From Prevotella sp. UBA1378 (GTDB taxonomy: Bacteria > Bacteroidota > Bacteroidia > Bacteroidales > Bacteroidaceae): a stretch of DNA of 21,175 nucleotides. The position numbers and the translations under genes were made by a program. Under the pieces are notes generated by a model. The model was given only the letters and a program-made list of their open reading frames with translations, ran no database searches and was not told the origin of the DNA. Numbering within the stretch: the first letter of the stretch is position 1; each line of letters starts with the position of its first letter. The DNA lies in the NCBI GenBank assembly GCA_002305505.1, contig DBRC01000013.1, forward strand, positions 1 through 21,175. The letters run 5' to 3'. Below, in pieces: positions 7,617 through 13,790 of the stretch.

Positions 7617-9170
7617 TCACCGCTTCTTTCCCGTCATGGTGACAACCGGTATAATCATCTCTTCCATCGAGATACCCCCATGCTGGAACGTATCCTTGTA
7701 ATAGCTTACGTAATAATTATAGTTGTTGGGATATGCGAAAAACGAGTCGCCCGTAGCAAAGACATAGCTCGTCGACAGGTTAGGGGCCGGCAACTGCGCC
7801 TTGTGTGGGTCTTTGATAACAAAAAGGTCCTTGTCGCTATAGGCAAGGTTCTTGCCGAGCTTATAGCGCAGGTTGGTGTTCGTGTTGCGGTCGCCAACGA
7901 TTTTCACCGGCTTATTGGCACGTATCGACCCATGGTCGGTGGTCACAATCACCTTATACCCTGTCTGCGCCAACAACTTGAAGAGGCCGCTGATAACCGA
8001 ATGACGAAACCAGCTGAGCGTAATCGAGCGGTAGGCCGACTCGTTGTTGGCCAGTTCGCGCACCATCTTCGACTCCGTACGGGCATGCGAGAGCATATCG
8101 ATAAAGTTGAACACTACAACGTTCAGATCGTTCTTCTCTAACTGCTTGAACTGCTGAAGCAGCTTATCGGCTCCGCCCGAGTCGTTGACCTTATGGTACG
8201 AGAACGTGTTTTTCCGGCGGTAGCGCTCCAGCTGGGTTTGTATCAGGGGCCCTTCGTTCAGGTTTTTCCCTTCCTCTTCGTCCTCGTCTACCCACAGACT
8301 GGGGAACATCTCCGCTATCTTATTGGGCATCAAGCCGCTGAAGATGGCATTGCGGGCATACTGCGTGGCCGTGGGCAAGATGCTGCAATAGAGATCCTCT
8401 TCGATGTCGAAGAGGTCGCCGATTTCCTGTGCCAGCACGCGCCATTGGTCGTAACGGAAGTTGTCGAGCACCACGAGGAACACCTTCTCTCCCTCATTCA
8501 GCAGGGGGAACACCTTGGTTTTGAACAACTGGTGCGACAGCAAGGGAGGCGAGTCGGGCGAAGGCCCTACCCAGCCCATATAATGCTTCTTGACAAACTT
8601 GGCGAAGCCGATATTTGCCTCTTCCTTCTGCATCGTCAGCATCTCGGTCATACTGCTGTCGGCAGAGCTTAGCTCCAGTTCCCAGTGTACCAGCCGTTTA
8701 TATACTTCTACCCAGTCTTTCCACGTACGGCAGTCCATTATCTGCATCGCTATCTGCTGGAAATTTTGCTGGTATCCCGTCTGCGTCACCTCCGTCACAA
8801 TCTCCCGTTGATGGATATTCTTTTTCAGCGTCAGCAATATCTGGTTGGGGTTCACCGGCTTTATCAGATAGTCGGCAATCTTTTGCCCGATAGCCTGATC
8901 CATGATGTTTTCCTCTTCGCTCTTGGTCACCATCACCACCGGCACGGCCGGCTGTATCTCTTTTATTTGCTGCAGGGTTTCCAGTCCGCTCAGTCCCGGC
9001 ATCTGTTCGTCGAGCAGCACCAAGTCGAAGTTGTGCTCGCGGCACTGGTCGATAGCGTCCGTGCCGTTGCTTACAGTAATCACCTCATATCCCTTTTTCT
9101 CAAGGAACAACAGATGTGCCCTCAACAATTCAATCTCGTCGTCGGCCCAAAGTAATAATCCGTTTGTCAT
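7617..9170 (-). CDS. porX: PorX-type response regulator with PglZ/alkaline-phosphatase-like effector domain
   Basis: 517 residues from the ATG at 9170 (MTNGLLLWADDE), the usual size and start of PorX. Residues 1-120 are a receiver domain: acidic pair D10/D11, phospho-acceptor D54 (VLLDEQMPG), and the lysine in YLIKP. After a helical linker comes a PglZ domain of the alkaline phosphatase superfamily with VVLDNFRYDQW, ILPTATQYARNAIFSG (probable catalytic threonine) and TTDHGS (D412, H413), expected zinc ligands. In Porphyromonas and Flavobacterium, PorX works with the kinase PorY and a sigma factor to control type IX secretion, and has oligonucleotide phosphodiesterase activity. Here it lies upstream of tsaE. 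No porY is in the window. Confidence 0.93.
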   Translation of the reverse strand: MTNGLLLWADDEIELLRAHLLFLEKKGYEVITVSNGTDAIDQCREHNFDLVLLDEQMPGLSGLETLQQIKEIQPAVPVVMVTKSEEENIMDQAIGQKIADYLIKPVNPNQILLTLKKNIHQREIVTEVTQTGYQQNFQQIAMQIMDCRTWKDWVEVYKRLVHWELELSSADSSMTEMLTMQKEEANIGFAKFVKKHYMGWVGPSPDSPPLLSHQLFKTKVFPLLNEGEKVFLVVLDNFRYDQWRVLAQEIGDLFDIEEDLYCSILPTATQYARNAIFSGLMPNKIAEMFPSLWVDEDEEEGKNLNEGPLIQTQLERYRRKNTFSYHKVNDSGGADKLLQQFKQLEKNDLNVVVFNFIDMLSHARTESKMVRELANNESAYRSITLSWFRHSVISGLFKLLAQTGYKVIVTTDHGSIRANKPVKIVGDRNTNTNLRYKLGKNLAYSDKDLFVIKDPHKAQLPAPNLSTSYVFATGDSFFAYPNNYNYYVSYYKDTFQHGGISMEEMIIPVVTMTGKKR

Positions 9171-9262
9171 ATCTTCATTTTTTACTTTATCCGGTTGCAC
9201 TGCTTCCGCCCTGCTTCATAACAGCATCCCGGACACCTTCAACCATTACCATTAATGTTTTG

Positions 9263-9270
9263 CAAAAATA
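9263..9270 (-). promoter_or_regulatory. Candidate -7 box for porX
   Basis: The minus strand reads TATTTTTG, matching TAnnTTTG, about 93 bases upstream of the porX start. No properly spaced -33 TTTG is evident (TTTTTCG lies somewhat too close), so this is tentative. Confidence 0.35.
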
Positions 9271-9332
9271 CGACTTTATTCTCGAAAAACATACAGCGGA
9301 TAATATAATTTACCATAAATCTACCGCCCGGA

Positions 9333-9487
9333 GCGCTGCATTTTTGCCCATTGCCGGGGCGTTGCAAAATACGCAACACGCTATTACACCGCACATTACA
9401 CACGCAACAGCATGCAACATCGCAATAGAAATGCAACGCAAAAAACTTGGATGGTATTTACTGCCCGATTAATTTTGCACTCAGAAA
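9333..9487 (+). promoter_or_regulatory. Promoter/operator region, copy 1 (GCGTTGCA boxes), driving the small lipoprotein
   Basis: A 155-base stretch that aligns without gaps to 11450-11604 at roughly 70% identity (constant offset 2117). Promoter: CTTG 9446-9449, 20 bases, TAATTTTG 9470-9477. Upstream are GCGTTGCA-type boxes at 9333-9340 (one mismatch) and 9359-9366, and an inverted box at 9432-9439 next to the -33 element. A GTTGC-N7-GCAAC dyad spans 9361-9377. GCAAC half-sites begin at 9373, 9404, 9414 and 9433, spacings close to whole helical turns. Probably the operator of the adjacent regulator. The remaining 9171-9332 holds only the porX upstream region. Confidence 0.7.
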
Positions 9488-9567
9488 CCGGAAGCGGAAT
9501 CAGACGCTGCCGACGCAGAACAAAACTAACAAAGAATAAAAGAACAATAAACTAAAAAATTACGATT

Positions 9568-9750
9568 ATGAAACAGCTTTTTATTAGCATGGCAATGGCA
9601 ACATTATTCCTCACATCGTGTTCAACTGATGATTACGACTACAATACAACGCCACAGCCGTTCCATCCGACAGAAACAACCACCGAGAAAAGCCAAGAAG
9701 TTCCGCAGAACGCCGAAAAAGAAGCAAGCCAACAACTTACCCCACAGTAA
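9568..9750 (+). CDS. Very small lipoprotein, unknown function
   Basis: 60 residues: a signal peptide with lipobox LTSC (Cys18), then a 43-residue mature tail that is polar and acidic (STDDYDYNTTPQPFHPTETT, then Glu/Gln/Lys-rich), low complexity and without aromatic core, so probably unstructured. It is preceded by an AT-rich leader of about 80 bases and the strong promoter at 9446-9477, whose upstream region is duplicated on the far side of the neighbouring regulator gene. It converges on that regulator with only 36 bases between stops. The acidic residues just after the cysteine fit Bacteroidetes surface-lipoprotein export signals. I infer a ligand, sensor partner or target of the regulator; no known family recognised. 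Confidence 0.65.
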   Translation: MKQLFISMAMATLFLTSCSTDDYDYNTTPQPFHPTETTTEKSQEVPQNAEKEASQQLTPQ

Positions 9751-9762
9751 AAGCGAAGGCAA

Positions 9763-9819
9763 AACGGCAGCAAGCGATGAAGCCCCTCACTCCTCGTCTT
9801 CGTCTATCTTGCTGCCGTT
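9763..9819. terminator. Hairpin between convergent lipoprotein and regulator genes
   Basis: AACGGCAGCAAG (9763-9774) is perfectly inverted at 9808-9819, and GATGAAG/CTTCGTC extends the stem inward with one mismatch. The right arm is inside the 3' coding end of the regulator, so it covers both stop regions. No long T-run follows on either strand. Likely a bidirectional terminator or mRNA-stabilising stem. Confidence 0.6.
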
Positions 9820-11364
9820 GATGCGGGAACGGATGGAGCGCACGGTCGACTGGCTGACGCCCATAATGCGCTGTATGTCCTCGTCGCTCCGCCCTGTCTT
9901 TTCAAGAACGGCGAAGAAGATATACTTGGCCGACAGATGCCGGTACTCGGTCTCCATACGCGTAACGAAGGCAATGTCGTGAAGGCGGTAGTACTCGATA
10001 TAGTCTACAAAGTCGTTCTTGCTCCACCGAGCGGTAGTGCCCCCCTGCTCGATATCCCCGTGCAGACGCTTGCCGTTGGCCAGGATGCCGTTCTGCTTCG
10101 TATGCAGGTCGGATATCTTTTTGTTCAGGCGGTCTATCTCCTTCTGGCTATCCCCGCCGGCGGTATTTTCGGCAGCTACCAGTTCCTGCTGGTAAGAGCT
10201 CAGCTTGCTGCGGTTCTCCAGCACAGCGTTACGCTGCTCGGCACGCCGCCGCTTAATATAGAGGAACGCCAATAGCGCAGAGAAAATGGCAATACCGCCG
10301 GCATACAGCCCATAACGGATGCGCTGCTGCAATTCGGCCTCCCGGCGCTCGTGGTCGAACTGCTCCTGTATACCCTTTATATCTTCCTTTTTGCGGCTGG
10401 CAGCAATGCTGTCTTTCACCGAAGCCAGCCATCGACCAGTCTCGCTTGCCGACTTGTAGTCGCCCGAAGAATGCTGAGCATCGTATAATAAGGATAGCAC
10501 CCCTGCTTTCAAAGGCAAATCAGTAGTTTTTAAAGCCTTGCCCCACATATCAAGAGCCTTGGCTTTATCACCTCTTCGCATGTATATCTTGCCTAATACT
10601 CTGTAAGCATACGGATCTTCTTCTAAACTTATTCCCTTTAATAAGTATCTTTCAGCCTTTGAATCATCACGGCCTGCCAGCGTTATCCCGTAATTTGTAT
10701 AAAAACTGCCGTAAACAGCCTCTGGCAAATCTTTATATATCGGCAGTAATTTATTCAAGTAATAATAAGCCGAGTCTTCCTTATCTAATGCACTATAAGC
10801 ATTGGAAACACTCAGTAGGTCATGAGCTATTGCCGTTTTATAGTTTATTTGATAAGACACGGCAAGGGCACGTTTATAATATTCCAATGCTAAACGGGGT
10901 TCACCCATTTTTCCATTGATGTAGCCCAATATCGAATAAATGCTATGCCTAAGTTTTTTATTCTTTTCCGGAACGACTGCCTCTGCCTCTTTCAGACATA
11001 GGACCGCTTCTCGGATACGCCCAAAATCATCTAATATAGTACCTTTTATACAATAAGCCCGTGCCAACTTGCCTCGGTCACCTTTCTTTTTGTAATACTG
11101 AATACTGGTATTCAACGGCTCTACAGAATTTATTACCCTATTTAAATGACATTCGACCCGTATTTTCAATAACCAATAATAAGCAAGGCTTTCTTCGTCG
11201 GTAACGCCTTCAGGAGTAACCGAAGCAAGTTTTTCAAAAGCTTCTTTCGATTTCTCCCTCTCAAGGAGCGAATCAACTTCCACCAATTGTTTCTTCAAAC
11301 TGCCCTGCTGGCAACTTGAAAATACAAGCATTATTAATAATAATGTATAAATCAGTCTATTCAT
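9787..11364 (-). CDS. Membrane-spanning TPR sensor / helix-turn-helix transcriptional regulator
   Basis: 525 residues from the ATG at 11364. An upstream ATG at 11385 overlaps the candidate -7 box (11383-11390), so it is rejected. Order: export signal with lipobox-like FSSC (Cys18); a periplasmic set of TPR-like helical repeats (about 25-320, e.g. YIN..GEPRLALEYYKRAL and YRVLGKIYMRRGDKAKALDM); a charged helix; one membrane segment (about 351-370) followed by IKRRRAEQR, which sets the C-terminus inside; a coiled coil (about 380-430); and a C-terminal helix-turn-helix (about 485-515, SDEDIQRIMGVSQSTVRSIRSRI) like LuxR-type DNA-binding ends. It resembles the one-component TPR-HTH regulators common in Bacteroides. 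GC content falls sharply from the HTH half (about 60%) to the sensor half (about 35%). It sits between two copies of one promoter region. Confidence 0.85.
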   Translation of the reverse strand: MNRLIYTLLLIMLVFSSCQQGSLKKQLVEVDSLLEREKSKEAFEKLASVTPEGVTDEESLAYYWLLKIRVECHLNRVINSVEPLNTSIQYYKKKGDRGKLARAYCIKGTILDDFGRIREAVLCLKEAEAVVPEKNKKLRHSIYSILGYINGKMGEPRLALEYYKRALAVSYQINYKTAIAHDLLSVSNAYSALDKEDSAYYYLNKLLPIYKDLPEAVYGSFYTNYGITLAGRDDSKAERYLLKGISLEEDPYAYRVLGKIYMRRGDKAKALDMWGKALKTTDLPLKAGVLSLLYDAQHSSGDYKSASETGRWLASVKDSIAASRKKEDIKGIQEQFDHERREAELQQRIRYGLYAGGIAIFSALLAFLYIKRRRAEQRNAVLENRSKLSSYQQELVAAENTAGGDSQKEIDRLNKKISDLHTKQNGILANGKRLHGDIEQGGTTARWSKNDFVDYIEYYRLHDIAFVTRMETEYRHLSAKYIFFAVLEKTGRSDEDIQRIMGVSQSTVRSIRSRINGSKIDEDEE

Positions 11365-11382
11365 TTTATGTGGTTTGTCGTG

Positions 11383-11390
11383 CAAAAATA
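11383..11390 (-). promoter_or_regulatory. Candidate -7 box for the TPR-HTH regulator
   Basis: The minus strand reads TATTTTTG, matching TAnnTTTG, 19 bases before the ATG at 11364, implying a very short leader. A similar GCAAAAATAC string lies near the porX side of the other promoter copy. No well-spaced -33 element. Confidence 0.4.
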
Positions 11391-11449
11391 CAATTTTATT
11401 TTCAAATAACCACTATAACAAAACTTTTTTACTAAAAAAACATGCTCAA

Positions 11450-11604
11450 GCGTTGCATTTTAACCTATTGCATACGCGTTGCAAAATACGCAACATTCTA
11501 AAAACAACACCTTTACACACGCAGCAGCCCGCAACAATGCGCCTAAAATGCAACGCAAAAAATTTGGATAGCACTTTTTCCTTCTATAATTTTGCAGTCA
11601 GAAA
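11450..11604 (+). promoter_or_regulatory. Promoter/operator region, copy 2 (GCGTTGCA boxes), driving a short orphan transcript
   Basis: Ungapped counterpart of 9333-9487. Promoter: TTTG 11563-11566, 20 bases, TAATTTTG 11587-11594, a full match to the consensus. Boxes: GCGTTGCA at 11450-11457 and 11476-11483, inverted TGCAACGC at 11549-11556, in the same places as in copy 1. The GTTGC-N7-GCAAC dyad spans 11478-11494. It reads away from the regulator gene, so regulator and short transcript are divergent and the boxes could control both. Confidence 0.7.
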
Positions 11605-11735
11605 TTTAAACCAAAACAGTTACCACTTATGGTACGCGAATCCGCAACGATAATAATACCAGAAAACACAATACTCTCTGTTATGTCAGTCCCCCCATCG
11701 CCCGATACCGGGTGTCCGGGGGGACTATTTGTATA
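11601..11735 (+). ncRNA. Short orphan transcript (candidate small RNA or leader)
   Basis: Predicted to start about 7 bases after the -7 box ending at 11594 and to end after the hairpin at 11688-11726, giving about 130 bases. It contains a possible 35-codon frame (11629-11736, MVRESATIII...GGLFV), but that frame runs through the terminator stem and has no signal peptide, so coding is doubtful. In the paralogous copy the same promoter drives a lipoprotein gene. This may be a small RNA, or a remnant leader whose gene was lost. No known RNA family recognised. Confidence 0.4.
11688..11726 (+). terminator. Strong GC-rich hairpin terminator
   Basis: AGTCCCCCC (11688-11696) pairs perfectly with GGGGGGACT (11718-11726), and CCCG/CGGG pair inside. 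It is followed by ATTTGTAT, a weak T tract. It ends the short transcript from 11601. Confidence 0.7.
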
Positions 11736-11824
11736 AGAACGGGCGCGGATTCAACAAGCAAGTGCATATTTAGCTTATTTCTTGTATAAAGCACTCTTTT
11801 TACGGCAGAACCTGCATTTAATCC

Positions 11825-11873
11825 AAATCGTACAAGCATCTTGTAGTCCTGCTACAAGATGCTTGTACGATTT
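11825..11873. repeat. Perfect 22-base inverted repeat with 5-base loop
   Basis: 11825-11846 is the exact reverse complement of 11852-11873, loop TCCTG. No T-run follows. It lies about 30 bases upstream of the candidate susC promoter and about 100 bases after the previous terminator, so it may be an operator/cruciform, a terminator for read-through, or a dispersed palindrome. The rest of 11737-12063 holds only the susC promoter and leader. Confidence 0.8.
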
Positions 11874-11903
11874 CAATCGGATTATACCAACGTCCCAACA
11901 GTA

Positions 11904-11934
11904 TTTACGCCAGCATTATATGCCTTTATCTTTG
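11904..11934 (+). promoter_or_regulatory. Candidate promoter for susC-susD
   Basis: TTTA (11904-11907), 19 bases, TATCTTTG (11927-11934). The transcript would start near 11941 and carry an approximately 120-base leader before the susC ATG at 12064, similar to long leaders of other susC genes. Confidence 0.55.
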
Positions 11935-12063
11935 CTTTTTTCCGGCAAGCAACTAAAGACATATTACAAAAATGATTCCTTGACGTCAATAAAGTAAGTA
12001 AAGTATAGAATACCGCACCAATAACATTAACGTATTGACTACAAATTAATTACTTTTCCTACA

Positions 12064-12363
12064 ATGAAAGAAACCAAAACCAAAATGCAGAATTTCAGTT
12101 TGAATGGTACACTCCTGAGCATCCTATTAGCCAGCACTGTACCGACAACTGCTTTAGCGGTCGGTGACGCCGAGCCTGAAGCATCGTTATCAATCGAACA
12201 AACAGGCCGTTCTGTGCGCGGCCAGGTCGTAGACGATAGTGGCACCCCTTTGATCGGTGTTACCATTATGGTCAAAGGCACTTCCATCGGCGGCATCACT
12301 GACGCTGATGGTAACTTTAACCCAAATCGGTCATTAGGATTTCTCCGTGTTATATGGCAGTGA
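12064..12363 (+). pseudogene. SusC-family outer-membrane receptor, N-terminal fragment (IS-interrupted)
   Basis: The first 85 codons of a SusC-type TonB-dependent transporter: signal peptide (about 1-36, ending ALA), then the start of the carboxypeptidase-D-regulatory-like domain (RGQVVDDSGTPLIGVTIMVK). At 12321 the reading enters the insertion element and stops at 12361-12363 after 14 element-encoded codons. The remainder resumes at 13786. Joining codon 85 (TTT, 12316) to the downstream copy reads NFNISNVPNNATLEISYVGF without loss, so the break is recent. The translated stub would be exported but non-functional. Confidence 0.9.
12316..12320 (+). repeat. Target-site duplication, left
   Basis: TTTAA immediately before the left terminal inverted repeat. 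The same five bases follow the right terminal repeat at 13786-13790. Confidence 0.85.
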
Positions 12364-13665
12364 GAACTCCTTTAATTTTTCCCATATGGCAAGGAACGAT
12401 TTTCGGGTTTTGAGCGATCTTGCCAAATAGAGGATGTGTTTATCTTTTGTCCTTCCCAAATACGCAGGTGTGGAAATTAGCTCGTAACGGATTGTTTTCA
12501 AGAATTGTTTCTTGTTAGAGTTGATTAATGCGTGTCGGAACAGTGACATAAAGTTGTATGCCATTACGATAAAGTTCCCACACGCTTCTGTAGCCCAGAA
12601 ATTATGCGAGACAAATTCATCCAATGCGAAGTCATACTTGAGTTCCTTAATTCTATTCTCAGAATCAGCCCGTCCTCTGTAAGAGTCATATACAATCTTT
12701 GCAGGCAGGTCAAGGTCTGTAACATAGCAGCTATATCTGTATCTCCCCAAATCCTTCTCGTCCTCAAACAGTTCCAACTGTTTAATGGTTTTACCGGCTG
12801 CTTTAGGACGTTTTTCAACTTCTTGCCGCACCATGACAATGCGGCGTCCCTTATCCCATCCGTCTGCCCGATAAGTGGTTTCGGATATTTCCAACCCGTC
12901 AGTCACTTCCATCCATCTTTTCTCATGGATCAGACTATATTTGATGCGATTGTTGAAGCGGCAGGCTATAATGTAATGTAAGTGCTTGTTTTCCAAATAA
13001 TCAAGTATATCTTTGGAAAAGAATCCGCTGTCCATGCGGATAAGTCCTACATGCTTGTCAGAAAGCCTTGACAATGTGTCATCTAAGAAAGGAAGGTAGT
13101 TTGTGCTGGCAGAAGTGTTACCCGGACGTAACCAATAGTTCGCTATCATCCTAACATCTGAGACAAAGGCCAGTAACGGATGATGAGACGGACGTCCTGG
13201 ACGTTTTGGGTTGTAACCTTTCACTGCGCCTTCCTGGCAACCTTCCCTGACCATAACCGTGGAATCGAAATCCAGTGTATAATTATCAAATGTGAGTTGC
13301 GAGAAAAACCATCCGTACAATTCACTGAACAAACGTTGGTTTATAGCTTGGGTAAATTTATTGAAATACCGTTGATACGCCCTGTGGTCGGCACCACGTT
13401 CCCAACCAAGTAACTTGCAGAGAGCCGCATCATATCTGACCACATCAAGATGGCCGAAACAATTTGCACCGCACCAGATTCCAGAAAACAGACCATATAT
13501 AAGTTGTATAGGATTATACCCTCGATTAGAACCTTGAGCTGGCAGTCCGCAGGTCATTAGTTGTTCCGCGAAACGGCAACGCTCCAGCATTTTCAAGAAT
13601 AACGATAAACCACCAAAAGGAGTTATCTCCTTGTTTACAAACTTTATATCGTAATCACGCATCAT
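12334..13665 (-). CDS. IS1380-family transposase
   Basis: 443 residues, full length for the family, with AAAAAGGAAC just before the ATG at 13665. It is a DDE transposase of the IS4-like/IS1380 fold: first Asp in LDFDST (D134), second in RMDSGFF (D212), Glu in RADSENRIKELKYDF (around 336-341). The N-terminal part fits the family pattern (GLSLFLKML, GANCFGHLDVVRYD, LLGWE). IS1380 members are frequent in Bacteroides, where some supply promoters to resistance genes. Nothing suggests inactivation. Own promoter at 13685-13716. Confidence 0.93.
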   Translation of the reverse strand: MMRDYDIKFVNKEITPFGGLSLFLKMLERCRFAEQLMTCGLPAQGSNRGYNPIQLIYGLFSGIWCGANCFGHLDVVRYDAALCKLLGWERGADHRAYQRYFNKFTQAINQRLFSELYGWFFSQLTFDNYTLDFDSTVMVREGCQEGAVKGYNPKRPGRPSHHPLLAFVSDVRMIANYWLRPGNTSASTNYLPFLDDTLSRLSDKHVGLIRMDSGFFSKDILDYLENKHLHYIIACRFNNRIKYSLIHEKRWMEVTDGLEISETTYRADGWDKGRRIVMVRQEVEKRPKAAGKTIKQLELFEDEKDLGRYRYSCYVTDLDLPAKIVYDSYRGRADSENRIKELKYDFALDEFVSHNFWATEACGNFIVMAYNFMSLFRHALINSNKKQFLKTIRYELISTPAYLGRTKDKHILYLARSLKTRKSFLAIWEKLKEFSLPYNTEKS

Positions 13666-13684
13666 ACAGTTCCTTTTTGCGTGG

Positions 13685-13716
13685 TAAAGTTAGTAAATAT
13701 CTATATAACAACCAAA
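13685..13716 (-). promoter_or_regulatory. Transposase promoter
   Basis: On the minus strand TTTG (13716-13713), 20 bases, TAACTTTA (13692-13685), one base off the -7 consensus. It points into the transposase gene, about 20 bases before its ATG. Confidence 0.5.
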
Positions 13717-13785
13717 TACAAATATACTTCTCTAATGGCGGTCATTAGAAATAAGAAGTTGATTATCCCTAATGACCGATTTGGG

Positions 13786-13790
13786 TTTAA
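13786..13790 (+). repeat. Target-site duplication, right
   Basis: TTTAA immediately after the right terminal inverted repeat, identical to 12316-12320. Confidence 0.85.

Larger units (their letters stand above)
12321..13785 (-). mobile_element. Complete IS1380-like insertion sequence inside susC
   Basis: 1465 bases bounded by perfect 18-base terminal inverted repeats beginning CCCAAATCGGTCATTAGG (12321-12338, inverted at 13768-13785) and flanked by the 5-base duplication TTTAA. It carries one transposase gene on the minus strand, antisense to susC; its stop codon lies inside the left terminal repeat. Element plus one duplication is 1470 bases, a multiple of three. Intact ends, duplication and transposase indicate recent, possibly still active, insertion. 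Confidence 0.95.

Noticed and set aside
7293..8141. 282-codon plus-strand frame across tsaE and porX
   Set aside because: It spans two well-supported minus-strand genes and has no recognisable domain.
9333..11604. Composite transposon bounded by the two similar promoter regions
   Set aside because: The copies are direct, only about 70% identical outside the boxes, contain promoters rather than transposase ends, and have no target duplication.
11375..11653. 92-codon plus-strand frame over promoter copy 2
   Set aside because: It overlaps the operator boxes and promoter, has no signal or domain, and copy 1 does not preserve the frame as protein.
11782..11997. 71-codon plus-strand frame before susC
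   Set aside because: It runs through the perfect 22-base palindrome and the susC promoter; composition is not protein-like.
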